Positions 1 to 10,892 of a DNA stretch of 64,000 nt are shown piece by piece. The position numbers and the translations under genes were made by a program. Within the stretch, counting starts at the first letter, position 1; each line of letters opens with the position of its first letter. Where the stretch lies: assembly GCF_034190915.1 (NCBI RefSeq), contig NW_026947486.1:105988812-106052811 (forward strand), given 5' to 3'. This DNA is from Cavia porcellus. Lineage: Eukaryota > Chordata > Mammalia > Rodentia > Caviidae. The notes beneath the pieces were generated by a model that saw only the letters and a list, made by a program, of their open reading frames with translations, ran no database searches and was not told the origin of the DNA.

Positions 1-605
1 AGCTCACTATGTATTGGTTGAAAAAACAATAAAAAGTAAAAGACAGCAATTGCAAAGAAATATACACTAAATACAGGCACACCCAATTTCATAAGACAAA
101 TACTATTAGGCATAAAAGTTCAAATGAAGTTCGGCACAATCATAGTGGAGCACTTCAATACTCCACTGTCACAAATAGATCAACTAGACAAAAAAAAAAA
201 TCAAGAAAGAAGTGTCAAAGTTGAACCAAACCTTTGAATAAATGGACTAAAGTATCTACAGAGTATTCCATTCAACTACAACAGAATACACATTCTTCTC
301 AGCAGCACATGGAGCCTTCTTCAAAATAAATCACATACTAGCCCACAAAACATGCTTAAGTAAATGCAAAAGAACTGAAATTATTCCATGCATACTATTA
401 GGTCACAGTACAAAGAAACTAGATATCAATGGCAAAAGAAACCACAGGCATTATGCAAGCATTTGGAAATTAAGCAACACTGTTGAATATTCAATGCTCA
501 CAGAAGAAATCAAGGAAGAAATTAGTTTCAGCAATCAAATGACAATGCCAGGTAACATCCCAGAACTTATGGGACACTGTGAAAGCAGTCCTAAGAGAAA
601 AGTTC
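1..605 (+). mobile_element. L1 ORF2 fragment (endonuclease to RT linker), decayed
   Basis: The strand reads as the part of L1 ORF2 just after the endonuclease core. It has the characteristic 'acattcttctcagcagcaca' stretch near 290, then the lysine-rich segment and the 'gggacactgtgaaagcagt' stretch near 570. No long reading frame survives. The fragment ends abruptly near 605, where an oppositely oriented L1 piece begins. Confidence 0.75.
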
Positions 606-614
606 ATAGATGTG

Positions 615-1778
615 TTGATATATATATGCTGATTCCAAGATTTAGCTATTATGAATTGTGCTGTTATAAACATGAGTATGTAAGTATTGCTGTAATACTT
701 CTTTAGCTCTTTCTGGAAGATATGCTTCTAGATTCCTGTGTCAGTGGAATGTCTAGTTTTATTTTTTTGATTAAACCCCATATTGATTTCTACACTCGTT
801 GCACTAGTTTACATTCCCACCAAAAAATATAGAAGGGCTCCTTTTTTATAGCACCCTCTTTGTCATTTGTTATTATTTGATTTCTTAATAATAGATATTC
901 TTTCCAAAAACGATAGCATCTCAGTGTTGTTTTAATTTGCATTTCCCTAATGCAAAGAGGTGTTAAATAGTTTTAAAATTCATTTATTGGCCATTTGCAC
1001 TTCTGAAAAGTATCCATTTCAGTAGTTTATTTGTGTCTGGTCTTTTATTTTGGGGCATCTGATGTTTTGGAGTTCTACATATATTCCAGGTATTTTTCTA
1101 TTCAAGTAATGTCTGACAAAACCTTTTTCCCATTCTGCAGGTTGCCTTTTCACACTGTAGGTTGTTTACTTTACTGTGCATAAGATTTGCAACTTGATAT
1201 GCACCCATTTGTTGATTATTGATGTTCTTGTGCAACTGAGACTGTTCTTGTGCAATTGAGACTGTTCAGAAAGTACTTTCCTATGCCTATGTCTTCCAGA
1301 GTCTTATCTGTTTTATCTTAAATGTTTCTGCTTTAACATTTAGAATTGTGATCTATTTTGATTTTAGTTTAGTACACAAGGCAATATAGCGGTCTATATT
1401 CAATCTTCCATATATGAATAGCCTGTATTCTCAGCACTATTGGTTAAAAAGGCTATTTTTCCTCCAGCATAATTTTTTGGCCCCTTTGTCAAAAATCAAA
1501 TAGCTGAATGTGTCTGGGGTTGCCATTCTGATGCACTGATCCACAGTTTCATTTTTGTGCCAGTACTATGCTATTTTTTTCACTGTAGTCTTGTAGTATA
1601 ACTTGAAGTCTAGAATTGTGATGCCTCCTGCTTTGCCTTTGTTGCACAGGATTGCTTTTGCTATTCTGAATCTTTTCTGCTTCCATGTGAATTTTAGGAT
1701 TGTTTTCTCTAGCTCTGTGAGGAATGCTGTTGGTAGTTTATTGGGATTGTATTAAACCTGCTTATCAGTTTTGAAAGT
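615..1778 (-). mobile_element. L1 ORF2 C-terminal part, decayed
   Basis: Read on the minus strand, this is the C-terminal third of L1 ORF2. On the plus strand the order is the mark 'gctattatgaattgtgctg' (632 on), then the segment around 'tttgcatttccctaatg', then 'gccttgtagtat'-like and 'gatgcctcctgctttg' marks of the thumb/connection region near 1620. Many frameshifts and stops break it. A solo LTR interrupts it at 1779, and the L1 resumes at 2357 with 'atagccatttcatgata'. Confidence 0.8.
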
Positions 1779-2350
1779 TGTTGGAGACCACTAAGAAGCG
1801 GCTCTGAGCAGGATTTAAATTCTGCTAATTGGTTTTCTATGTTTATCTGTGAGTCTGTCCTAGGCTTAGGCCCCTTGCCTGGTGATGGGAGCTGATTCAT
1901 AGTAAATGAACCTCTATGAATCACTGGTCCTGGCTGAGGCCTGTAGTGGTCTGTGAGGTGAGAGATACCTCAAAGGGCAAGATAAGGCCACAGCTGCGGA
2001 CACTCTGGCTCCAACCCCAGTTAACTAGGTAGAGACTGCAGCTGCAAAGATTACTCCTACAGTCTCACTGTTGCTAAATTGACTTGATTCATGACTTGGA
2101 GACGTCCTTGAAGTGACTCCTAAGGTCCTGCTCATTGCCTGTGCTTTCCTCAGTTTCTCCACCCTTTGTCCTTGGTCCTAATATAAGTGGGCTGATCCAG
2201 AAAAGCTTTTGTCTTAATCCTGGGAGTCTCAAGCTTAATCAAATGGTTTTGACCCTCCTGGAGCCCTAAAAATCATACAATTTGTCTCTTTTTATTTAAC
2301 CTCCACCGTACACTCGTTGGGAGATTGGGGATCTAGGTCAGAGCCTGATA
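1779..2350 (+). mobile_element. Solo LTR inserted in L1
   Basis: A 572-bp block unlike L1 starts with TGTTGG and ends with CTGATA, a likely decayed TG...CA pair. It is flanked on both sides by the identical hexamer GAAAGT (1773-1778 and 2351-2356). Removing it joins two L1 halves in the order seen in an intact relative near 20810. Six-base duplications and a TGTTGG start fit class II (IAP/beta-like) LTRs. A TATA-like AATATAAG lies near 2179. Orientation is inferred from the TGTTGG end. No internal retroviral sequence is present. Confidence 0.6.
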
Positions 2351-2356
2351 GAAAGT

Positions 2357-4130
2357 ATAGCCATTTCATGATACATCTATTTTCAAATGACTACACATGA
2401 CCCAAATCTATCCTTCTTCATATGGCAGAGTAGTACTCCATTTCTTTTTCTATTCATCTGTTGATGGATATATAGACTGCTTCTAAGATTTAGCTATTAT
2501 GAGTTGTGCTAGTATAAACATGAATATTTGTGTATCACTGTAATACGATGTCTTTAACTCTTTTTGGAGCATACCTAGAAGGGAATAACTGGGCTGAATA
2601 GAATTTCTAGTTTTATTTTTTGAGAAAATTTCACACTTACTTTCATAGTGGTTGCAATAGTTCATACTCTAACAATGTAGAAGGGTTCCTTTTCTTCTTC
2701 AGCTTCCCTAGCACTTGTTCTTTTTGAATTCTTGGTGTTATCTATCCTTTACAGAGTAAGGTGGAATCTCAGTATTACTTTAATTTGCATTTCTCTAATG
2801 GCCTAAGATGTTGGACATTTTTTCATGTATTTATTGGTCATGCCTATTTCTTCTTCTAAGAAGTGTTCATTCATTTCAAATTCTTATTTTACTGGATCTT
2901 TTATTTTTGGGGGTCTAGCTTTTTTGAGTTCTTTATATATACTATATATTAGTCCTCTGTCCAAGGAGTAGCTGGGAGAATTTGTTTTTCATTTTGTCAA
3001 CTATCTGTTCACGGTGTAGAAAGTTTCTTTTGTTTTGCAGTTGATTTAATATAATCCCATTTGTTGATTGTTGATGTTATTTCTTGTATAATTGAGGTTC
3101 TGTTCAGAAACTCTTTGCCTGTACCTCTGTTTTCAAAAGTTTCACCTATTTTATCTTTCAGAAGATAATTTCCACTTTAATATTTAGGTCTTTGATGTAT
3201 TTTTATTTTATTCAGTGCACGATCAGAGATGTGAGTCTGTGGTTAACCAGTTTTCCCAGCACCATTTGCTAGCTTTTCTCCAGCAGATGTTTTTGGCTCC
3301 TTGTCAAAAACCAAATATCTACATGTGCCTGGGACATCCTCTTTTCTGTTCCACTGATTTGCATGTTCATTTTTGTGAGTACAGGGCTGAATTGTCACTT
3401 TCAGCTTTGTAATATACTTTGTATGTCTGCTTTATTGCACTAAGCATTATAGTCTTATGATGCATCTACTTTTTTCCCAAATGATTCAAATTTATCCTTT
3501 TTATGGCAAGATAGTATTCCATTTCTTTTTCTGTTCATCTGTTGATGGATATGTAAGTGGTAATATGGGAGACCTAGGAATATAATGCCTCCTGATTTCT
3601 CTTTATGCCTAGGATTGCTTTTGCTATTCAGAGTTTCTTCTGGTTCCATATATATTTTTGATTGCTTTTTATAAGTTTGTTAGGAATGCTGTTGGCATTT
3701 ATTTTGATTGAGGTTCCATTAAATCTAGAAATCTATAAAATTTGGCACTGTGGCCATTTGGGCAACATTAATTCTGCCCTAGCCAGGAATAGGAGATGTC
3801 TTCCCATTTTTCTGGTTTCTTTCTCAATCTTTCTATTCAGAGTGCTAAAGTTTTCATTGTAGAGTTCTTTCACATCCTTGATTAAAGTTGTACTTTGGTA
3901 TCTAACATCTTTGAAAGCTCTTGTGAATGGTATTACTTTCTTGACTTTCTCACTATGTTCACTGTTGGGGTGCAGGAACATTATTACTGTTTAATGCAGT
4001 GATTTTTATTCTGGTACTTTGATGAATTTATTTATTAGTTCTAGGAGTCTTTTGGTGGATTTTAGGGGGAGCTTCCTATGTACAGAATCATATCCTCAGG
4101 AAATGGTTTGACTTCTTTGATGCTTTTTAA
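2357..4130 (-). mobile_element. L1 ORF2 C-terminal fragments, minus strand
   Basis: At least two overlapping copies of the L1 ORF2 C-terminal region are present. The mark 'tctattcatctgttgatgga' near 2448 recurs in nearly the same form near 3528, so separate fragments or a rearranged copy lie end to end. The later piece (3560-4000) reads into the thumb region, with a translatable section at 3981-3733. Stops are frequent and none of it is functional. Confidence 0.7.
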
Positions 4131-4139
4131 ATTTTTTTA

Positions 4140-4840
4140 TTTTAAAGAGAATAAAACCAAAGAAAACAAAACAGAACAAAGCAAATCAAAAAAGAATAAC
4201 GTAAGCAACACAACAGTTCACAACAAGACAACAGGACATCAACAGTGGCTACCATAATGTCTCTTGTTTTCTTCAAAATAGTTGGCCATACCTTCACACA
4301 CAATAATAGCATAACAAAATAGTATAAAACCATTCAAAAGAATGAAAATGTTATAGGGCCTCAAAACCAGATAATAGAAAATATATAATGGCTACTATAA
4401 TATCTCATTTTCTGCAAAAAAGTTGTCCATACCATCACACATAATAAAATCAAATAAAATAGAGCAGGATAGAAACAATCAAAATACAAGAACAGAAGCA
4501 TGATAGGACTTCAAAGCAAGATGATAGAAAATCAGTAATGGTACCATAATGTCTCATTTTCTTCAAAATAGCTGTTCATACCATCACACATAATAAAATC
4601 ACATAATAAAACCAATTAAACGAATAAACAAAATCATTATAAGACTTCAAAGCAATATAGTAGGAAACCAAGATTACCATAATATATACCATTATATTTA
4701 AAAGAGCCACTCCTATTATCAGACAGACTAAAATCTAACAAAACAAGACAGAACAAAGCTAAAGTTCACAAAGCTCTGAAAACAATGTAAGAGTTCAAGA
4801 CAATAAAAAATCAATAGTAGTTACCACTTTTGCCTCCCTG
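4140..4840 (-). repeat. Tandem array in L1/HAL1 3' tail, about 142-bp unit
   Basis: Four diverged copies of one unit can be anchored on the motif 'accataatgtctc' or its variants at 4251, 4393, 4543 and 4676, with spacings of 142, 150 and 133 bp. Each unit holds a 'cttcaaaatagNtg' block, a 'caccatcacacataataaaa'-like block and a 'gacttcaaagcaagat' block. It forms the 3' UTR of the element on the minus strand and ends at 'ttttattttaaagagaataa', next to the original poly(A) position. Confidence 0.75.
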
Positions 4841-5399
4841 GTGTTTCTTCCCCTATCACTTTTAAAATAACTATTTTGCCTTTGGATCCCATTAACTCCT
4901 TCTGTTTCTTATGCTAGGGTTCACACATATGAGTTCAAAATATTTCGGCCATGAACATGATCTCTAGTTGTGTACATTTACCTACAGGAGCCTTGAGATT
5001 ATTCAACTTTATAGCTGGGTAGCTTTCCACTGCATGAAAATACCACATCTTTCTTATCCATTTTGCAGTTGATGGACAAATTATTCTTGCTTTTCTTCTG
5101 GTCTCCTGTCACATGAAACAATTGTGTTCTCTCCTTTGGTTTTCAGTCTATGAATTTCCTTTCCAGTTCAATGTGCATGCAGTATATTGATGGATCTTGT
5201 TTCTTGGTCCACTCTCCCTGTGTTTCTTTTTACTGATGAACTGAGGTCATCTACATTAATGGTTACAGCCAGCATACATTGTTGTGTCTCAGCCCTGCTG
5301 TCCTCCTGTTGTTGGTCCTCCACTTTTCCTCTTCATTCATTTGCCTGTCTTGTATGGTGATCCCCTCTGCTGCTCTGATGCAACCATGATCAGTTTTAT

Positions 5400-6340
5400 C
5401 TCTCTCTAGAACATCCTTTAGCACTTTCTGTAGGGTTGGTTTGGTGTCATGAATTCCTTCAGTTGTTCTTTATCATGGAAGTATCTTATTTTTCCATCAA
5501 TTTTCAAAGATAGTTTTGCAGGGCAGATCAATCTGGTTGGAAGTTGTTTTCTTTCAGGGTTTGAAACACTTCACTCCAAACTCTTCTTGACTTGATGGTT
5601 TGTATTGATAAGTCTCCTGTGATTCTGATTGGATTTCTTTTATAGTGATCTGTCTCTTTTCTCTAACAGCTTTTAACATTCTATTCTTGTGCTGAATTTC
5701 TGGATCTTGATTATTATATGTCTGTGTGTAGATTTACTTTGGTTATGGCTAGTTGGAGTCCTATATGCCTCACTTATCTGTATGCCAGATCCATTTCCCA
5801 TGTTTGGGAAATTTTCTGCGGTTACTTCTGTGAATATCCTTTTACTTTCATTTGTGTTGATCACTGCTTCTCATGACACCTATCACTTAAATTATGCTTC
5901 TTTGCAGCAACTTGCAGTCATTGAATTGTTATTTCCTTATTCCTTGTTATTTTTAAGAGATCTTTCCTTTCACAATCACTAGCTGCAATCCTTTCTTCAA
6001 GGTTTGAAAGTCTATCTTCAGTCTCTTTCAAGTGCTTTTGCCAACTTTTGATTGACCTTTTAATTTCCTGGATCTCTCTTTGAATCTGTTTCATGCATTG
6101 TAACTTTACTTTCTACATTCAAGGTGTTCATCATTTTCCTATGCTCCTCTCTTTTATCTATATCTTCTTTAGACATGCTGAGCAATTCTTTCAGTATGTT
6201 TGTGGTTTTTTCTTTTACCTGAGACATTATTTCTGATTTGATTGCTTTTACAATCTCATGAAGTTGTTTCTTTACTTCAGTTGTTATCCTCTCAGACTTT
6301 CATTTTTTTCCATAACTGTATCTACCTGTGTGGGCTAGAG
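5400..6340 (-). pseudogene. L1-type ORF1, broken (copy A)
   Basis: This is a remnant of the L1 ORF1 RNA-binding chaperone. The open piece at 5864-5673 has the RRM/C-terminal-domain signature residues seen in the better copy at 44.1-44.9 kb: an FTEVTAENFPNMG-like stretch followed by EAYRTPTSHNQ. Coiled-coil coding sequence continues to about 6340 but is broken by stops and frameshifts. It has no coding potential now. Confidence 0.65.
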
Positions 6341-6870
6341 GTCTGAGATTGTCTTTTGTTTCTTCGTTTTGACATTCTCCTTGGTTCTTCCCAACAATCT
6401 GCTTATGGGGTCCCAGGCACTTCCCACATTGGCTTCCCCTTCATAGGGGAATGGAATATGCATCTGGGTTCCTCTGACATCAGATTTATAGGGAGGTAGC
6501 AGTATGTGGGTCAGGCTTCTCCAGACATATGCAGCTACACTGGGGATTCCCTGATGATGAGGGGGTGTGTGGAGGTGAGGCTGCTTCTCTTCTGTGTGTC
6601 TACACTGAGACTGGGGGTATGGCAGCTACACAGGGGTGTTTTTGTCTGATTCTCCTGGTGGGTGATGGCTGCCCAAAGAAACCAAGGGCCTCTACCTACA
6701 GGTGCACAGGGCTTACTTGGCTGAGTGTCCCTGCTCCTACTGGCTGCCCACAGAAAGGAGCCTTTTGGTGGCAGCATCCAGCAGGTGGAGGCAGATCTGC
6801 TAGCTCTCTGTGCCCAAACTGGCTGCCCTAAGGAAGGGGCCTTCTGGTGGTGACATTTGGCTATAACACT
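6340..6870 (-). promoter_or_regulatory. L1 5' UTR with short direct repeats (copy A)
   Basis: A GC-richer stretch forms the 5' end of copy A. It carries imperfect direct repeats of about 75-85 bp, each with 'ctggctgccc' followed by a 'gagccttttggtggcagcat'-like block (near 6740 and 6818). The repeats resemble promoter monomers at the 5' end of rodent L1s. Plus and minus ORFs of 80-100 residues here are chance products of base composition. Confidence 0.5.
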
Positions 6871-6903
6871 TTTAATACATTGTTAAATTCAGTACATTAG
6901 CTT

Positions 6904-6904
<1 letters not shown>

Positions 6905-6950
<46 letters not shown>
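6905..6950. repeat. (GT)n microsatellite
   Basis: About 46 bp of uninterrupted GT dinucleotides directly precede an ID-type SINE in minus orientation. The tract occupies the SINE's tail position and probably grew from it. Confidence 0.95.
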
Positions 6951-6955
<5 letters not shown>

Positions 6956-7025
6956 GTGCTAGGGATCAAACCCTGAGTCTCATTCATTTTTGGCAGGCAC
7001 TCTACCACTGATCTGCATTCTAACA
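6951..7025 (-). mobile_element. ID-type SINE fragment
   Basis: The minus strand shows the tRNA-like body. In plus orientation the reversed B box is 'agggatcaaaccctgag' and the reversed A-box side is 'ggcaggcactctaccactga'. It is diverged and lies between a GT repeat and unassigned DNA. Confidence 0.65.
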
Positions 7026-7554
7026 TTTCTTGTGTTCATGTCATGGAAGTACAAAAATATGCACAAAAAGGATGAATGGAACCTGCAAGACAGTGTTTAC
7101 CCAGAAAGTAATCTAGCTGAAGAATTGTGTAGGATTTTGCTATACTTATGATACATTATTTCATAGAAAGAAGAGGAGAGTAGAAGCAAATGAGACAAAA
7201 CAGAAACATCCAATTAACTGGATGGTGTGATTATAGTTTTTTTTTTTTTACTATTTTCTACACATTTCTACATGTTTGAAAAATAATTAGGTTATACGTT
7301 TAACATCTATAAAATGTGGTTCCTAAACTGTAAATCATTACACACCGTTAGGCTAACCTCACTACTTATATGAATATTATTATTATTTAGGCAGCATATG
7401 CATATATGGTGAGAAGATAATGCTTAAACTAGGAAACAACCCAAGTGCAATTCCAGTACAGTACATGGTTATAACATCCTAAAATTCTAGCTAAGTGTTT
7501 CAACTTTAGGTGTTCATAGATAACAAAAGATAATTAGTTAAAATATAATAGCCC
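7026..7554. other. Unassigned AT-rich stretch
   Basis: I see no gene, SINE or recognisable L1 here. The sequence is AT-rich and has an 11-T run near 7240. Short ORFs are absent or trivial. Confidence 0.5.
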
Positions 7555-7658
7555 AGGGCCAGGGGTTTAGCTCAGCGGCACAAGCACCTGCCTGGCAAGC
7601 ACAGGGTTGTGAGTTCGATCTCCAGTTCAAGATAATAATACTACTACTAATAATAATG
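7555..7658 (+). mobile_element. ID-type SINE
   Basis: A clear tRNA-derived body is present: A box 'tttagctcagcggcacaag' and B box 'gtgagttcgatctcc', followed by a short ATA/CTA-rich tail. The lack of introns and the weak tRNA folding argue against a functional tRNA gene. Confidence 0.8.
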
Positions 7659-7659
7659 A

Positions 7660-8545
7660 TGGCCTTACATAAGGATGAGACCTCTCTCTTCAACTTTGGT
7701 ATCTACATCACCTATTGGAGAGCTTGGCTGACAACCTTATTTATGTTCCTACCACCTTGTTTTGAAAGCCTATGTTCTTACTGTTTTGGGATCTTCATTA
7801 TTGTTATTTGTCTCTTTTATTTCTTGTTTATCTTGCATTTTGTTTTGTTTTGCTTTTTCCTCTAATACAGGAAGTATACATGTACATGTACAGGCTTATA
7901 CATGCCTAGATCTTCTAAAGAGTTTACAAGAACTGATTTTATTACATGTGATGGTATGAACAGCTACTTGGAAGAAAACAAGACATGGTAGCCATTCCTA
8001 ATTTTCTATCATCTTGCTTTGAAATCCAATAATGCTTTTATTCTTTGTTGTGATTGGTTTTAGTCTGTTTTCTATTATTTGATTTCAATGTGTGTGAAGG
8101 TATTTTGAAGAGAACAAGAGACATTATGGTAGCCGTTGTTGATTTTTCTATTGTCTGTTTCTGAGAATGTACTTTTTTTTTAACTTTTTTTCTGCTTTTG
8201 TTTTGTTTTGTTGGTTCCAGGGAACAAACTCACAATCTCATGCTTACCAGGCAGGCACTTGTGTAACTGAGCTAAATCCCCAGCATACTGTCTGGTTTAG
8301 AAGGCCTATAATGCTTTCATTCTTTTGTTTTGATTGGTTTTATACTATTTTGTTTTGTTTTAATTCATTGTGTGCGAAGACATGGACAATTATTTCGAAG
8401 AAAGCAAGAGACATTATGGTAGCCACTGCTGATTTCCTATTGTCTTGTTTTGAAATCCAGTGTTGCCTGCATTGTTTTGTTCTGTTCTGCTTTATTCTGT
8501 TTTATTCTCTTTAAAACAAAAAAAAAATGAAAAAAAATAATTGCC
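7660..8545 (+). mobile_element. 5'-truncated L1/HAL1 3' tail with tandem units
   Basis: This is the plus-oriented version of the 3' tail array seen at 4.1, 22.6 and 25.5 kb. Units are anchored on 'acattatggtagcc' or 'gacatggtagcc' near 7983, 8121 and 8413. The tail ends with 'gttttattctctttaaaa' and a poly(A) run at 8513-8545, which defines the true 3' end of this family. No ORF1 or ORF2 lies upstream, so the insertion is 5'-truncated. A minus-strand SINE interrupts it at 8205-8285. Confidence 0.65.
8205..8285 (-). mobile_element. ID-type SINE
   Basis: In plus orientation 'ttccagggaacaaactcaca' is the reversed B box, and 'tgagctaaatccccagcat' is the reversed 5' end with A box. A T-rich stretch at the left is the reversed tail. 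It sits inside the L1 3' tail array. Confidence 0.75.
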
Positions 8546-9430
8546 CTAGATTACAAAACCTCACTTAATGCTGGTGTAACAATGGAGGGAACCACAAAAA
8601 AGCCAAGCAAAAATAAATCTTTCCATTCTTAAAAGTCTTGTCCAGCTATCTCTTTCACCCTAATCCTTACCAGATCACCCCAATCTGAGCCTACTTTCCT
8701 GTGCTCCAGCACCATTTCCTCACACGCACTGCCCTTACTTGATTTTTATGAATTTTTCTCCTGCATTGGACCGTGACTGAGGGGAATAATCTCTCTACTT
8801 AATGTCTTGTATCCCTGCTGGGGATATTCTTCCTTACCTACACTTTGAAGCTTAGATCCAGAAAGGTTTTTTTTCCTAATTACTCTATTTTGAGTTGAGC
8901 TCCCTTCTCTGTGTCCCTATGTCATCTTCTGCCACAGTGTGTGTTGTACTGTGTCACTATCACACCATGTTTATGTTTCTCCATAGAAACTGCAAGCCCT
9001 TTGAGGCCAGTGACATTGTTCCCCCTTCCTCTCAATGTCCACCTGAGGGACTGGCCCATAAAAAGATCTCAATAACCATAGTTAAGTCAAGAAACTATAT
9101 AAGCGCTGCAATTAAAAGTCCTCATTTGTACATGTCCAGCAATGGACTTTATTGAGATCTAGCTAGTGACTATAGTTGAATACTAGTTATCATTATTAAC
9201 CTGGTTCTTAGCATTGAAACATATTTAAAACACTAAACTCTAACTAAGGGTCTATACAAAAGTAACACTTCAAATTGTCATAATTAACCAAAGAAAGTAA
9301 TAATTTTATGATAGTCTTTTTTAATGTTCATTTTTCTCAATCCCATCTGATCACCTATTTAGCAATAATGTATAGCATATACTAGCTAAATAAACTATGT
9401 TTCTATTCCATTAATTGTGGAATAATATAA
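8546..9430. other. Unassigned, no gene seen
   Basis: There is no recognisable repeat or gene over about 900 bp. Short ORFs such as 8895-9155 show no domain and no supporting splice context. The sequence may be ancient unique or repeat DNA decayed beyond recognition by eye. Confidence 0.45.
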
Positions 9431-9434
9431 ACAT

Positions 9435-9600
9435 TTATTAATAATTCACTAAGTTCAAAGCAAGATAGAGATTCACATTTAATCCTTCCCAAAGTATATT
9501 CCAAGTATCGTTATTAATTCATGTTAGAGATAAAGAAACATAGAAAGTTTAGGTTACTTGCTCATAGTCACTTGGCACTTAAGCTGGGTAAGTTGATTGA
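9435..9600 (-). mobile_element. MIR-like SINE fragment
   Basis: The stretch from 'aatccttcccaaagtatatt' through 'agagataaagaaacatagaa' to 'tagtcacttggcacttaagc' follows the reversed MIR core (tens-of-millions-year-old tRNA SINE). In it, 'gaggaaactgaggc' and 'taagtaacttgcccaaggtcac' occur in this order. It is heavily diverged. Confidence 0.5.
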
Positions 9601-9620
9601 AAAATCAATATTATTTATTT

Positions 9621-10400
9621 AAAATTTTATTTAAAGAAAGACTAAACAAAACAGAAAATAGGTAGAACTAATACATAAATTCAGAGAAAAAAATAAATAG
9701 TAAGAAATCACTAGTTGATGTTTACATGTCATTTTACAAATAGTTGTTCAAGATACAAAAATGGAACATGTAAATTGGGAATTCAAGCAGTGAGACTGCA
9801 AACAGTTCTGTTCAACTGTCCAACAAAAACTTAGTAACATGGTTGTCAACCCTGTACACTTAAACATACATGCAGTTATCCATATCTTCATTTATGTTTA
9901 GATTAAACAAACTAACGCAGATTAAATCATTCTGAACAAAGAATAATAGTATTGCTGGATTTCACATCATGACACTCTGTGTTCAGCACTGGGTAATGTA
10001 GTATCTTTTTTTAAAAATTTAATTTAAAGAAAGATTAAACAAAACAGAAAATGGGTAGAAATAATACATAATTTCAAAGAAAAAAATAAACAGTAAGAAA
10101 TCACTAGTTGATTACAGATTGTCTGCTTACAAATAGTTATTCAAGATACTAAAGTGGAGCATATAAAGTGGGGATTCAAACAGTGAGACTGCAAACAGTT
10201 CTGTTCAACTATCCAACAAAAACTTAGAAATATGGTTATCAATCCTATACACTTAAACATGCACTCTGTTATCCATATCTTCAATTATGTTGAGATTGAA
10301 CAAACACACGCAGGCTAATATCACTCTGAACAAAGAATAATACTATTGCTGACCCTCCAAGATCAGCACTGAGTATTTTAGTGTCTCTTTTTTTTCAGAG
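9621..10400. repeat. Two tandem copies of a 393-bp unit
   Basis: The block starting 'atttaaagaaagactaaaca' at 9630 recurs as 'atttaaagaaagattaaaca' at 10023, and the match continues for the whole unit. Shared landmarks are 'aaatcactagttgat' (9705, 10098), 'cagtgagactgcaaacagtt' (9788, 10181) and 'gttatccatatcttca' (9876, 10269), all offset by 393 bp. Divergence is around 10 percent by eye. It lies in the 3' tail of copy D. Confidence 0.9.
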
Positions 10401-10892
10401 TATCTGTTCATTTCATCATGTGTCATAAGATCAGTTCTAATAAACTGTTTATAGATTCTACACATGCATGAGTCTTAACATGTATTTCTATCCTTTCTAT
10501 ATTAGAAGGAGAAATAAAGCAAGGCAAAACAAAACATATTTCTATAAACACATGAAATGAAATATATAAGACCATTGTACAAAGAGTTCTACCATGGTTC
10601 CTATGTTGTCTCTTCTTATCTCCAATAGAATTGACTATATCATCTGACAGAGTATAATTGAATATGTCAGTCCATAACAGTATTAATAAAAACACAACTT
10701 TATGTATATTATAGAACTTCAAAAACCGGCAGTCATCATACCAGAATGTGTATCATAGAGTCTTGTCATCTTCTGTGTAGTTGCCTATACTCTCAGACTT
10801 GATACTATCAATCATATCAGTGTTGAATAAAATCTTCTCTGCCTCATTTCTGTTATGTTCTTTTTTTGCCATTAATTGTTTGCTTATCTTCT

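Larger units (their letters stand above)
4131..6870 (-). mobile_element. HAL1-like (ORF1-only) L1 derivative, copy A
   Basis: Read on the minus strand, the order is: GC-richer 5' UTR (about 6870-6340); decayed ORF1 (about 6340-5400); the N-terminal part of the ORF2 endonuclease (about 5400-5090); then a direct jump to the last part of ORF2 (about 5085-4850); then a 3' tail of tandem units (4840-4140). The RT-coding middle of ORF2 is missing. The same jump occurs in copies at 22.6-25.5 and 25.5-28.5 kb, so it is a founder deletion and not local decay. This matches half-L1 (HAL1) elements, which keep ORF1 and use enzymes of full L1s. Confidence 0.65.

Noticed and set aside
6529..6831. 100-codon plus-strand cysteine/glycine-rich ORF
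   Set aside because: It overlaps repeated units of a reversed L1 5' UTR. The opposite strand is open too.
7555..7640. Possible tRNA genes (A- and B-box motifs here and at many other places)
   Set aside because: All are ID-type SINE bodies with tails and in several cases target-site duplications. They lack a proper acceptor stem pairing and anticodon arm.
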